Below are positions 35,695 through 45,986 of a stretch of 64,000 nt of DNA, piece after piece; position 1 is the first letter of the stretch, and each line of letters starts with the position of its first letter. A program made the translations under genes and the position numbers. A model generated the notes under the pieces. It searched no databases and was not told the origin of the DNA. It saw only the letters and a list, made by a program, of their open reading frames with translations. Source of the DNA: Ustulina deusta (Eukaryota > Ascomycota > Sordariomycetes > Xylariales > Xylariaceae); the NCBI GenBank assembly GCA_023159155.1, contig JAJNNX010000019.1:124001-188000 (forward strand), read 5' to 3'.

Positions 35695-38600
35695 ATGCCT
35701 TCAACCAAGAATCCTGCACTCCCCAGCCCAGAGGCCCAGCCCTTGCCAGGCACACCCGTCATGGCTGACCAGGGCACCGCGTTGCGCAGGACCCGTCCCA
35801 GCCATGTCCAAACCACCCATCAACCTAGCCTACAAACTATTGTATTACCTACCTCGGCTATAAGTGCGTCGACTGCAGCATCGGGTTCTCACAACGTCTC
35901 CCCTCTGATGTCCCCAGAGATCTCTGCTTTGACCACAAGCAGCTCTGTCCAGCACTCTCCAGACTCGTTCCGTATCCGAGATGTTGAGACATTCCCTCCT
36001 CCACCTTTTCATTTAGGCGATCCCCTTATTAGCCTCAAGCCCAGTATCAGCCCCATTGGTGCCGGCATACTCAATGGGAGTAACGGCACGATGTCTCCTG
36101 AGGTCACGAACACAGGCTCCACCGGGAAGGGCTTGATAAGACGACTCTCGAATAAGTTTTCAAGGACACGGCGGCAGTCGTCAGCTGCAGTGAATAGTCG
36201 AGATGTTAGCCTCGGCCCTGGTATTCTTAGACGAAGAAGCGATAGCACCAACACCGCTCCTGCTGATACTGTAATGACCGACTCCGACGAAGAGGTACAC
36301 GATGAGGTTAGCGAGTTCACTATTGGTACCACCAACGCTACAACACGAGAACCATCATGCAACAGCAATGCCCCGTCTATCACAGGTTCTTTCTCCACCG
36401 GCGATGTTTGGGACGGCCCAGTAGTACCTCGTGGGCTTATCAAGGGGACAATTCTTACGAAAGTTTCCAAGAAGAAGAAGTATAAGCGCATGGTATTTAC
36501 ACTTGAGTCAAACGCCGGCAAGATCTCCTGGGATAAGGGACGATCTTCGAAATGCATATATATCGATGATATCAAAGACGTCAGGATCGGCTCAGATACC
36601 CGGCAATATCGTATTGATTATGGCGTTCCTGATACAGAAGAAGGACGCTTTTTCACCATCTTCTATGCATTGCCGGATACGCCTCGAAGCAAGCAGATGC
36701 ATCTTATCGCTGAAGATGAGGAAACGTTCACGCAGTGGGTGACAGCTCTGGATTCAATCTCAAAGCACAGAGAACTTCACATGGCATCGCTCATGGCATT
36801 CAATGAGAATGCTGTTCGCCGTTTCTGGAATGGCGAAATGGCAAAACAGTTTGGTACCAAACTACATTCTCCGTGTGAAGAGAAGATTGATTTCTTAGGT
36901 GTTGAACGAGTTTGTCGAAATTTACACATACACATGGCACAAAAGGAGCTTAAGGATAAGTTCAAAATCGCTGACACGACTCAATCAAATCAGCTCAATT
37001 TTGCCGAGTTTCAGGTTTTCATCAGCGAAATGAAGCGAAGAAAGGATGTCCGGACAATCTATCGTCAGATAGCATCGGACCTAGCCAAAGGTATAACATG
37101 GTCAGACTTTCAGAGTTTCCTTCGCGACGTTCAAGGCGAAGATCTCGACAGCAACCCTGGCCTGTGGGAATCAAAGTTCATTCGCTATGCCCAGCGAGGT
37201 AAGGCGAAAGACGCATCGGCTTTCCGGTCTGTCATGTACTCGATTACCATGACGGAAGAGGCCCTTGCTGCCTACCTTGTCTCCAAAGACAACGATCACC
37301 TTGTACGCGAGCCCGCCGACCATGTGCTCGACCGTCCCGTTAACGAGTACTTTATTTCCAGCTCCCATAATACGTATCTCATTGGCCGGCAAGTAGCCGA
37401 TGTATCTTCTGTGGAAGGCTACATTATGACACTCCTCAGGGGGTGCCGCAGTGTTGAGATTGACTGCTGGGATGGCTCTGATGGGCAACCAGCCGTCAAG
37501 CATGGACGTGCTCTTGTCAACGCCATCTCATTCCGTGAGGTCATAAATACTGTGAATAAGTATGCCTTCAGTGCCAGCCGATTTCCTCTCTGGGTCTCCC
37601 TCGAAGTGCATTGCAATGCCACACAGCAAGAAATTATGGCCGAAACAATGAAAGAGATATTTGGCCCGCGCCTCGTTACTGAGCCTTTAGATCTATCCGC
37701 GGACAAGCTTCCCTCTCCTTCGGAGCTTAAGGATCGTATCTTGATCAAAGTAAAAGGGACACATCCCAGCCACCAGCAACGCAATGGGGGCGAGACGAAT
37801 GGACGACGGCGAGGAAATAGTCTTACGTCACCTTTCTCAAAACCCGCAACCGTGGACAACGGAAATATCCCCCCTCAATACCTTGGTTCCAGCCCACTCT
37901 TGGGCCCCAGCCAACAACCCCGCCGAGTAATTGGGAAAAGGGTAGACACTATCACGGAGGGCGAGGTGCATGGTGCTATCAGTAGCAGTACAAGCGACTG
38001 CGAGACTGAAGAAGAGAATAGCAAGCGAAAAACGAGCAAGATCGTCAAGGCCCTAGGCGACCTTGGTGTCTATTGTAGCGGGGTGAAATTCCACGGGTTT
38101 GAATCTGCCGAATGCAAGAAGACCAACCATATCCTATCCTTCATGGAGGGAACCTTTAGGAAGCACTCGAAGGCGCCAGGGTCAAAGAAGTTATTGACTC
38201 GTCATAATATGCGTTACATGATGCGAGTATATCCTCAGTATTCGCGGCTTGCGTCCGATAACTTCAATCCACTGATGTATTGGCGAAAAGGCGTTCAGAT
38301 GGCCGCGCTCAACTGGCAAACCTTTGATCTTGGTATGCAATTGAATCAGGCCATGTTCGCTGGAGGTACAGATCAATCAGGCTATGTTCTAAAGCCTGAA
38401 TCGATGCGAACAATTCGAATATTGCCCGGTGGCCTGCCTCATGAAGCCGATGGGAAATTGGAGCGTCAAAACTTGGCGTTTGCTATCGATATCATCTCGG
38501 CGCAGCGGCTTATGCGGCCTGCTAGTCTCCCTTCACATCGTACATTAGATCCATACGTTGAGATAGAAGTTTTCCACGCCAATGACAAGAGAGACAAGCA

Positions 38601-39129
38601 TGATAGCATGAGTGGCGTGCCTATCCAAACCGACACACCAGTCAAGGTCAGAACAGGTATTGTCAGGGAAAACGGCTTTGATCCCGAATTCAATTACCGG
38701 GGCGATTTTCACGTAACGACGAAATACCCTGAATTAGTCTTTGTCAAATTCAGTGTCAAGCTTTCTCCGGATGGAGAAAATGCCAGCGGTCGCAACCCTA
38801 CCGTGGCGACCTATACAGTAAAACTAAGCAATCTGAAGCATGGCTACCGTACTTTACCACTATGGGATTCCAACGGCGACCAATTCCTCTTCTCAACATT
38901 ATTTTGCCGTATCAGGGTCCAGCCTGCTACGAGCATTTACATACCGAACCCTGACACGGTTGATTCATCCGTTGGGAAACTGAAGCACATCAGTAAAAAT
39001 GTCTTCGGTCGGTCAATCCCAGTCAAAACAGCGAGTTTAGAGAAAACTAGCTTGGACAGCGGTTATAGCGAGACTATGCCCTACTCAACATCCACTCCTG
39101 TACAACAATACGTCCCCTCGATTGAATAA
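35695..39129 (+). CDS. plc1: Phosphoinositide-specific phospholipase C (PLC-delta-like)
   Basis: A single uninterrupted frame of 1,144 residues from the ATG at 35695; the in-frame TTG at 35686 is not a start. The enzyme cleaves PIP2 into diacylglycerol and IP3 at the plasma membrane in a Ca2+-dependent manner. Layout: disordered Ser/Thr/Pro-rich N-terminus (1-240); PH domain about 246-365 (ends with EETFTQWVTALDSI); EF-hand-like region about 370-520; X domain from about 543 with catalytic H558 in SSSHNTYL and the second histidine H639 in SLEVHCN; a Lys/Ser/Glu-rich X-Y linker (about 690-780); Y domain about 785-905 with NPLMYWRKGVQMAALNWQTF; C2 domain about 925-1075 (DPYVEIEVF). All catalytic landmarks are intact. 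Length is similar to other long fungal PLCs. No introns are needed. Confidence 0.95.
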   Translation: MPSTKNPALPSPEAQPLPGTPVMADQGTALRRTRPSHVQTTHQPSLQTIVLPTSAISASTAASGSHNVSPLMSPEISALTTSSSVQHSPDSFRIRDVETFPPPPFHLGDPLISLKPSISPIGAGILNGSNGTMSPEVTNTGSTGKGLIRRLSNKFSRTRRQSSAAVNSRDVSLGPGILRRRSDSTNTAPADTVMTDSDEEVHDEVSEFTIGTTNATTREPSCNSNAPSITGSFSTGDVWDGPVVPRGLIKGTILTKVSKKKKYKRMVFTLESNAGKISWDKGRSSKCIYIDDIKDVRIGSDTRQYRIDYGVPDTEEGRFFTIFYALPDTPRSKQMHLIAEDEETFTQWVTALDSISKHRELHMASLMAFNENAVRRFWNGEMAKQFGTKLHSPCEEKIDFLGVERVCRNLHIHMAQKELKDKFKIADTTQSNQLNFAEFQVFISEMKRRKDVRTIYRQIASDLAKGITWSDFQSFLRDVQGEDLDSNPGLWESKFIRYAQRGKAKDASAFRSVMYSITMTEEALAAYLVSKDNDHLVREPADHVLDRPVNEYFISSSHNTYLIGRQVADVSSVEGYIMTLLRGCRSVEIDCWDGSDGQPAVKHGRALVNAISFREVINTVNKYAFSASRFPLWVSLEVHCNATQQEIMAETMKEIFGPRLVTEPLDLSADKLPSPSELKDRILIKVKGTHPSHQQRNGGETNGRRRGNSLTSPFSKPATVDNGNIPPQYLGSSPLLGPSQQPRRVIGKRVDTITEGEVHGAISSSTSDCETEEENSKRKTSKIVKALGDLGVYCSGVKFHGFESAECKKTNHILSFMEGTFRKHSKAPGSKKLLTRHNMRYMMRVYPQYSRLASDNFNPLMYWRKGVQMAALNWQTFDLGMQLNQAMFAGGTDQSGYVLKPESMRTIRILPGGLPHEADGKLERQNLAFAIDIISAQRLMRPASLPSHRTLDPYVEIEVFHANDKRDKHDSMSGVPIQTDTPVKVRTGIVRENGFDPEFNYRGDFHVTTKYPELVFVKFSVKLSPDGENASGRNPTVATYTVKLSNLKHGYRTLPLWDSNGDQFLFSTLFCRIRVQPATSIYIPNPDTVDSSVGKLKHISKNVFGRSIPVKTASLEKTSLDSGYSETMPYSTSTPVQQYVPSIE

Positions 39130-39640
39130 CCTTCGACATGCACGAATGTCCATCCTTTGACGTACCATGCGGTCGCTCAATCCTCATTTTATGAGTTTCT
39201 CAGTCGATTTCAAGTCATCAGCGAATACCCCCTCATACCAACATCGGGCAGGCGTAGAAGGGATCTGGGATCATCATTTGATTTATTTTCTATTTCGTCA
39301 CGCAGCGTTCACGAATATCTCATTTTGCCTCGACGGCATAGGCAACAAGCATGAAACAGGTGTCCAAGAGTTCAATAATATAGATTGGGAAATGACGAAA
39401 AATTACTGTTTTGTTCTATGTTGAGTAGGCGGGTTCCTTCTCCGACATGAAGTGAAAGCTACAGCTTTCTCAGTTGTGTTATTATGTCAATTCATGATTT
39501 TGCTTGCTTTGGATGGGTATGAGAAGTGTACTAGGGTCATGTTTCGGGCTGAAAAGGGCTCCGCTAGGAGTGATACATGTTGAGAAGGTGTGCCACCGTT
39601 TTGGCACTCCTTCACGATAGGGAGGTGTAACGCAACTGAT

Positions 39641-39667
39641 GGGGGGGGGGGGGGGGGGGGGGGGGGG
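39641..39667 (+). repeat. G27 homopolymer
   Basis: An uninterrupted run of 27 G about 510 bases after the phospholipase stop codon. Such long G runs are rare and prone to slippage, so the exact length may be a sequencing estimate. Confidence 0.9.
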
Positions 39668-42600
39668 CCATCAAGATACCGGATGAATTATTTCTGATTT
39701 TAATACATTACGCCCGAGATAGCATGGATAACAGGCTTCTGCATCTGCATGATCCCCAATGAAAGAATGTTTGCGGCTCACGCTGCATATGACTGACTCT
39801 ATGCCTTGTATTCAATGTCACACGAGTTAAATCTATGAAACTGAGTCTCTTTTCTCGTGCTGGGATTCTAATGCCGCACGCAAAGTAGTGAAGATATGAA
39901 ATTCTAGTCTCGTCGGTACCCGTATGTAACTATGCCCAAACACTGCTGTCAAGAGGTTCGCCAGCTCTCTCTCATTGGGGTTAGCAACAAAACTTTTGCG
40001 ACTCGAACCCGGACCCGGCACTCTGGAAATGAGTACATAGTGTACGTACCAAGAACAACAAGCGAACCCCAGAAATTGGGGTAAGGTCCTCTTCAACTCG
40101 TGTGCCAAGAAGATCTGCAGGACCTGTCCAGTCATAAGCTATTATTATTGTTATTGACTAGGCTTGATAAAGCTGACCAGGACTACACATTTCCGTGAGT
40201 CTAGGATAATCGCTGTTGATAGCACCAACTGAATATAGGCTCGTGATGCCTATTGCCAATTCACCACGTTACGGTTAGCGCAGCAGTTCAACTTCAATTT
40301 ACTCCTCTCACGGAGTATGCCCACAAAGCTGTGTTATAACACTACGGCCATAGCATAGTCTAGATACTACGCCGTAGATACAGTCGAGTGCTGCTTTCCC
40401 ATCGTTCAAATACACCATGCTCATTTTCATGGCGTCTCCAACCGTCAAGCGTATCCCTGTCTATGCGTTCGTGGGCGTTCTATTTCCGACGGCTCAATCA
40501 ATACCTGGTGTGTGCACTACAGGCCCAGTGTTCGCCTGACAATGCCCAGTGGGGGGTGGCATGATCTCTTTCCAGACGCTGCCAACATGGGCTGTTAGTA
40601 TATATGCCCAGCTGCGCCTGGTGCCTGGTGCAGTGAGAAGCATTATCCAATTCATCACACAACAAATCTTTACACTACACGCTACCAGCTTCGGTGCTTC
40701 AACAAGTTTTCCTAGGTACGTGTAGGTACCATGCAAGCCACTCTTCGATGGAGTGTAGTCCCTCGACACATCTCTCCCTCTCTCGTGCACTGTAAGGATT
40801 ATCACAAGGATTCAACACAGCGCAACGCAACATGCTGACCTAGGTGAGCGAGCAGCTGATGCGAGCGGCTGGAAAAAGTACCTAGCTAACGGTGTGGTCT
40901 CACAAACCAGGGGAAACTCGCATTGCTTATTACAGCGAAGCTCTAGCCTAGGTACAGATGAGGCGACTTCGTACGACAAGGAGCCAATAGTGCGCAGCCC
41001 CAGTCAGACCTTTCTTACACTAGTGTGCCTACGATAGAGTGTGGGTGATGACATGGACAACTTACACGACACTAGAAACTCGGCCCGCTACCGCTCCGCT
41101 TCTTCCACCCACACCAACACTCAGACCACACCCACGTACGCCCACCAAAGCACGTAGGTAACTGCATGCGATCCCATACATCTTACATGCCTCTAGACAC
41201 TAGTGTTGGCTTTATAGCGCCTGAGTGTGATGCTACACGACATAAAATTACGCCCGGGCCGGGCCCCGACCTCACACAACATATAGGTATATCGCATATA
41301 TATTATATATAGATCCTTACCGATCTACCTTGGTATAGCTGTTTGCCATACCGATATGTACTTCCAATGCGGATACGAAAGGAATGGGGTACCGGTAATA
41401 CCCAAGTCCTTCATGTACCTGGGTACCCAATGATTTTACCTCCATCATCCCGAAGCCACGTTGTCGGGTTCATCAACCCCCTGCTCTCTATTGCCACACG
41501 GCCTCTCCTGTCTGTATTCATGCTCTCTCGCAGCCATGAAAAGCTCAATCATAACTCGCTGATACGCAACCAGAACGCCACTTGAAGGAGGCTGGCTGGC
41601 CTGCAGGGCACGTATTACTCCCGAGTTATCCTCTTAGGTACGTAAATGTTAACAAATAAATGGCCGGCTGCCAAGCCCAGGCCATAGGCAGAAGTGGCAC
41701 ATCCAAGCCCGGTAGGATGCTAGGGTGATAAAGATCACTAAGGCCAGTCGCAGATAGATTCCCAGAGGCTTGTCCCTGCTGCAGATACCCCGGATCTGGA
41801 TACGTGCTCCTGTCAGCATTTTGCAAGTCATCGCCGGTTAATGCTTGTTCTGGTTTCTTACCAGCCAATCCATCCGCTAAGCGAGTTTCTACTCGCCACT
41901 GTGCTCACGCTTGTAACGGATTCCTCCATCTTCTTCGGTTATTGGTTTCCAGAAAAAAAAATCGGTACCAGTGCCGGAAGTATCGTGGCTCTCATGGCTA
42001 CATTAGTTTACCTCGGTTGTGCATACGAGGGTTATTCTATGATAGCCCTAGACCCCTGATACCTACATCCTTACCCCAATACTTACCGGTCCGTCTTGTT
42101 GCATGTACGACGGCTCATCCATGTACCCTTACGCTGTTAACCGTAGGTTTTCTTACCTCAAGTACGTACTATCTTGGAGGATCGGAAGCTTTATACGCAC
42201 GCCACGCCAGTAAGTTGAACGATCGCGTGGTCCCATCGGGTCGCTCGGCAAGAAACAAACCGGGTCACTTTGAAAAGTCCTATTTCGAATAGATGAGTGC
42301 GAATCATGCAGACTAAGCCGCCGGTCTTGTCTTTCATGTGCACCGTTTCCGCCCCGAGCAGGCCATTCTTTGAACAACGTTGTGCGTACCTCGGGGGGTT
42401 TGTTGGTAACAAATTGCGGACTTCGGTATAGCATTCCAAGTATTTCACAAACAGTTACCAATGAACGGGAATATGGCGCGGAGGGTCTAGCTAACAAATC
42501 AATATCACTATACGAACGAGTAGAGTCCCCCCTGCTATGTACAATATATCTTGTCGACATCTTAAGTACGGGCACATCTCTAGATCAATAAGGATTACTC

Positions 42601-43281
42601 CAAGGGAGGGGCGTGTTAGGAACGCGTGTGCACATTTAAAACATCCCCTGGTGGCCGGCATGCGCCGACCTTCGCAAAGAGATCGATCATGTATTACACA
42701 CCATGCCATTTCGTCCGCCTACAAACAGTGCCTATTGGGTTGTGGGCGAAATGCAGTTGGGTCGGAGAGCAATGCATACGCCTATATATCCATCCACCCC
42801 GGAGATAGGTCTTCACGGGGGGCATATATCAGATACCTAGGTAGTACTTATCATGTCCCTTTTTGCTTATGGCGGCATCGAGACGAAACATGGGTCTTAG
42901 TAAGAAAACGTCGAGATTACGGACCGTGGAATACCTAAACCTGGACGGGGAAGATCGTTCGGGGGATATTTCCAAATCCATATGGATGGCGTGGAGAGAG
43001 CCACAGTGTGGTATAATATGGTTGATATTAAGGCCAGCGGCTCTTGCCGACAGGATACCTACCTAGGTACCTATGTAACCTAGTCGTCCCATACGGAGGG
43101 AGCTTGATATATATCTGGTTAGAACAATAAGCTATACCCCAGACTCGAAACTCGATATGACTTGGCCCACCTAGATCGGGCGTGCAACTTTTCTACGCTC
43201 GCTAGGTCTCTATTTCGTTTAACTAATTGTATTACAATCTAATATTAATGTTATCTTTCACATGGGCGGGTAGCTATCCTA

Positions 43282-43347
43282 GTGTAACACGATTATAAGA
43301 GCTGCTGCGGTAACTACTCGTTACTTTCTCGAAGCTATATTGTTACA
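43282..43347. repeat. Short LTR- or MITE-like relic with inverted ends
   Basis: The ends GTGTAACA (43282-43289) and TGTTACAC (43341-43348) are perfect inverted repeats, and CCTA occurs directly on both sides (43278-43281 and 43348-43351). The internal part also contains a GGTAAC/GTTAC pair. At about 66 bp it is too short to classify; a deleted solo LTR is the simplest reading. Confidence 0.35.
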
Positions 43348-43814
43348 CCTAATACTTTATATTAATTTGTAGATTATGCCGTATCTGGAGCACTGCTAGA
43401 CAAGTACGTGGAAATCCTACCTTTATGGAAAGTTTGCATGGTCAGCCAAGGTGGGCTCACTCACTCGAGTTGTAACTATCGTTCAAACGAGCAGTCATGT
43501 TTGTTAAATTGCAGAGTTCAAGGAGGCATCAAGGCTAGTGTCACGCTACTCCGTGGCTCGACCATACTCTATTTGTGGATGGATCGAATGCCTATGCGTA
43601 GATGTCAAACTCGGTACGGATAGCCTTTATCTATGTACTAGGCGCATACACTTGGCGAGGCCGAGCAACAGCTGTTCAGTCTGTAAGATGACCTGTCATA
43701 CTGAAGTCCTTGGTTGTCATTTCTTCAATATTTGGGTGCATTGTTGAACTATTTGTCGGAATTTACAAGTAATTTCATAGCAACCTTGGTCGATGATAGA
43801 CGGTTGCTGATCCG

Positions 43815-43923
43815 TGTTACGGTACCGATATAATAGCTGCAGACACGTCAAGCTCCCGACTTGGCTACGTTCTACTTTTGCTAGTAGTGTTACGGTGTAG
43901 CGCTGCAGTTATGTTCCGTGACA
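43815..43923 (+). mobile_element. Solo-LTR-like element, copy 1
   Basis: The 109-bp element begins TGTTACGG and ends CCGTGACA, an imperfect terminal inverted repeat with TG...CA ends. It is about 80% alike, by eye, to the reverse strand of 50269-50376, sharing for instance GTCAAGCTCCCGACTTG and AGTGTTACGGT. I see no matching target duplication (flanks ATCCG and ATTCA). It has no coding capacity. Confidence 0.6.
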
Positions 43924-44136
43924 ATTCACCTTGGGCTAAATCCAGTGAAACCTCACCCGCAGGGAGCGTATGTCGCATTTATGCCAGCTTAAGAAGCTCG
44001 ATTGGAAGGGGAAACAAGGACGATATTATTATTAATATACAATTTGAAATACGTTTAACTAGAATGGGACATTAACATGATCTTCTATCCTGCCATAAAC
44101 ATCCTCTTCCCCGCAAGCCATTAGTATCCGAAGATC

Positions 44137-45986
44137 TCAAGAAGAATCAGCAGCAAGGGCAGTCAAGTTCGTGTTGCCTGGTTTGATAAGGGTCTTATCC
44201 TTAGGCTGCGCATCGAGGACCTCGTCGCTCAAGCCTAGCGTATCCTTGACGACCTGGCGAGGCGTGAGGGCAAGCCACTGCGACGCGCTGATATCGCCAA
44301 ACTTCTTCGCCTGCAGTACCTCAAGGAATATGACGTCTTCGGTACCGGTGTTCTCGACATAGTGTCCCTGTGCTTGCGGGATGTATCCCACGTCTCCGGC
44401 GGTGAAGTCAAAAGTGCGAGAGGATTCCGGGGCCTTGAAAATCGTGATTCGAGCTGACCCCTGAAGGAAGTACGACCATTCGTCCGACGTCGTATGCCAG
44501 TGAACCTCGCGCAGCGCACCCGGCTCTAGAACTACCAGCGCAGCCGAGAACATTTCTGCTACGGGGAAGGTAAGAGGATCCAGGATCTTAACGCTGCCTC
44601 CAGTCGTGTTGTGGAATTCCTGCTGCGACCAATGGTATGTGTAAGCATCTGGTCCAGAAAGAGCGCCTGCGGATCCTGTAATATTCTGCTTCTCGATGTC
44701 GGCGGGTGCTGGGGTCCCGTTGAAAATCTATAGATGAATATTAGTCCCGCCGGTTCTTGGAATGGCCAAGAAAAAGAAAAGAAAAAGGGAGAGGACTGAA
44801 GTGATTAAAACTGACGTATTTCTGATCCTGAGGGATATCGTCTAAGGCGCTAACATCGACCTGGAGGTCCTTAGCCCAGACCTCCTTTGGCGAGCGTAGC
44901 AACATCTCGGTGGCAAGGAACGTGTCCTCCTCCGAGAAGTTGCCGTCGTCGAAGACCAGCAGAAACTCGCAGCCTTCATCAAGTGCCTGTAGACTGTGCG
45001 GAACACCCGCAGGAAAGAACCACACATCACCGGCCGTGACATCGTCTACGAAAGATGCCCCATCCTCGTTCATTGCCGCCACGCGGACGCTTCCCTTGAG
45101 AACCAGCGCCCTAGAAGACATCATAGTTAATACTCAAGCTAGAATCGAGATAACGTCGGGAACTTAGATCCTAGGAGAGACAAGCGCCAAACTCACCATT
45201 CAGCCGAAGTGTGCCAGTGTAATTCCCGATAAGCACTATAAGAAGGTAGAAGTTAGAAATGATAGCTTGTTGACTCATCTGTAGTCGCTGGAAGCATGTA
45301 GCAACAGATTCTATCGTTGGTGCAGAAATTTTGCCGGATCGGGGAATAAACGACTCGTGGAAAATACATACTGAGGCGCCAATCGCATATCAACGCCAGC
45401 CATGGCCGTGGCCGCGGGTAGGACGGCAAGATTCTGTTGGCGCGCCCAGCCTGACTGGTCTCCGGTACCCGCGCGATTGTGGCTTAGTCCAAGCGGCCAC
45501 ATCGCATTAGGCACGTCGCCCGAATCTGTCGCCGGTGGCGCATACAGGTCCGGGTTTAGCTTCTCGTACTCGAAGGTACGTGGTCCCGGGTCTGTGGCGC
45601 CTTGACTACCGCGGATCGGCTGTGGCCCGTTAGGAGGCGTGGCACTGTTGAAATCCAGGTAAAGGCCTAAGTCTGCGTCTGCTTCTTGCCCATTCACTAG
45701 CTCTGGATCTGGGACTACCGCTGAATCGCCTCCTGACGTCGGCGGGCGCGAGGCAATGCCACCTTGTAGATCCGTAGATCCGCGCAGGTCACCTGCAGCG
45801 GCGGTGAAGGTTGGAATAGGGGCATCTACGCCGCCAACTGGACCGGTGTTCTCTTCATAGGTTATTCTGAGTCCAGCGTTAGATCTTTCTTCGGAGAGGG
45901 GTTAAAGGTCCTAATCACTGAGGCTTGGGTAAGCCGTAGCTGAAGGGCAGAAGTCCTGCTGCGAGGATACTTGTCCGGATATACAT
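44137..45986 (-). CDS. Secreted bicupin oxalate decarboxylase
   Basis: Five exons: 45986-45919, 45866-45372, 45235-45197, 45110-44816 and 44727-44137; 495 residues. Donors GTGATT, GTATGT, GTGAGT, GTCAGT; acceptors CTCAG, TATAG, TCTAG, TATAG; phases 2, 2, 2, 0 all agree. Oxalate decarboxylase splits oxalate to formate and CO2 with Mn. Residues 1-18 form a signal peptide (MYIRTSILAAGLLPFSYG), so it is exported. Cupin 1 ligands H194, H196, E200, H239 and R191 match Bacillus OxdC by a constant offset; the lid carries SEED(T) at 260-264 with the key E261. Cupin 2 ligands are H375, H377, E382, H421, with E435 matching Glu333. The 13-codon exon 3 carries the cupin 1 HWH motif. The enzyme appears intact. 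It could detoxify oxalate in plant or wood substrates (inference). Confidence 0.92.

Larger units (their letters stand above)
39130..44136. other. Intergenic region with G27 run and LTR-like relics
   Basis: Five kilobases between the phospholipase gene and the 3' end of the oxalate decarboxylase gene. It holds a G27 homopolymer (39641-39667), a GC palindrome near 41,265 (GGGCCGGGCCCCG), an AT run near 41,300, scattered TACCTAGGTA words and two LTR-like relics (43282-43347 and 43815-43923). Frames of up to 162 codons near 41,800-42,570 lie on both strands without motifs, so I reject them. Confidence 0.5.

Noticed and set aside
39985..40035. GGGTTCGAGTC word on the minus strand
   Set aside because: The flanks do not form a T-arm stem and no A box lies at the right distance.
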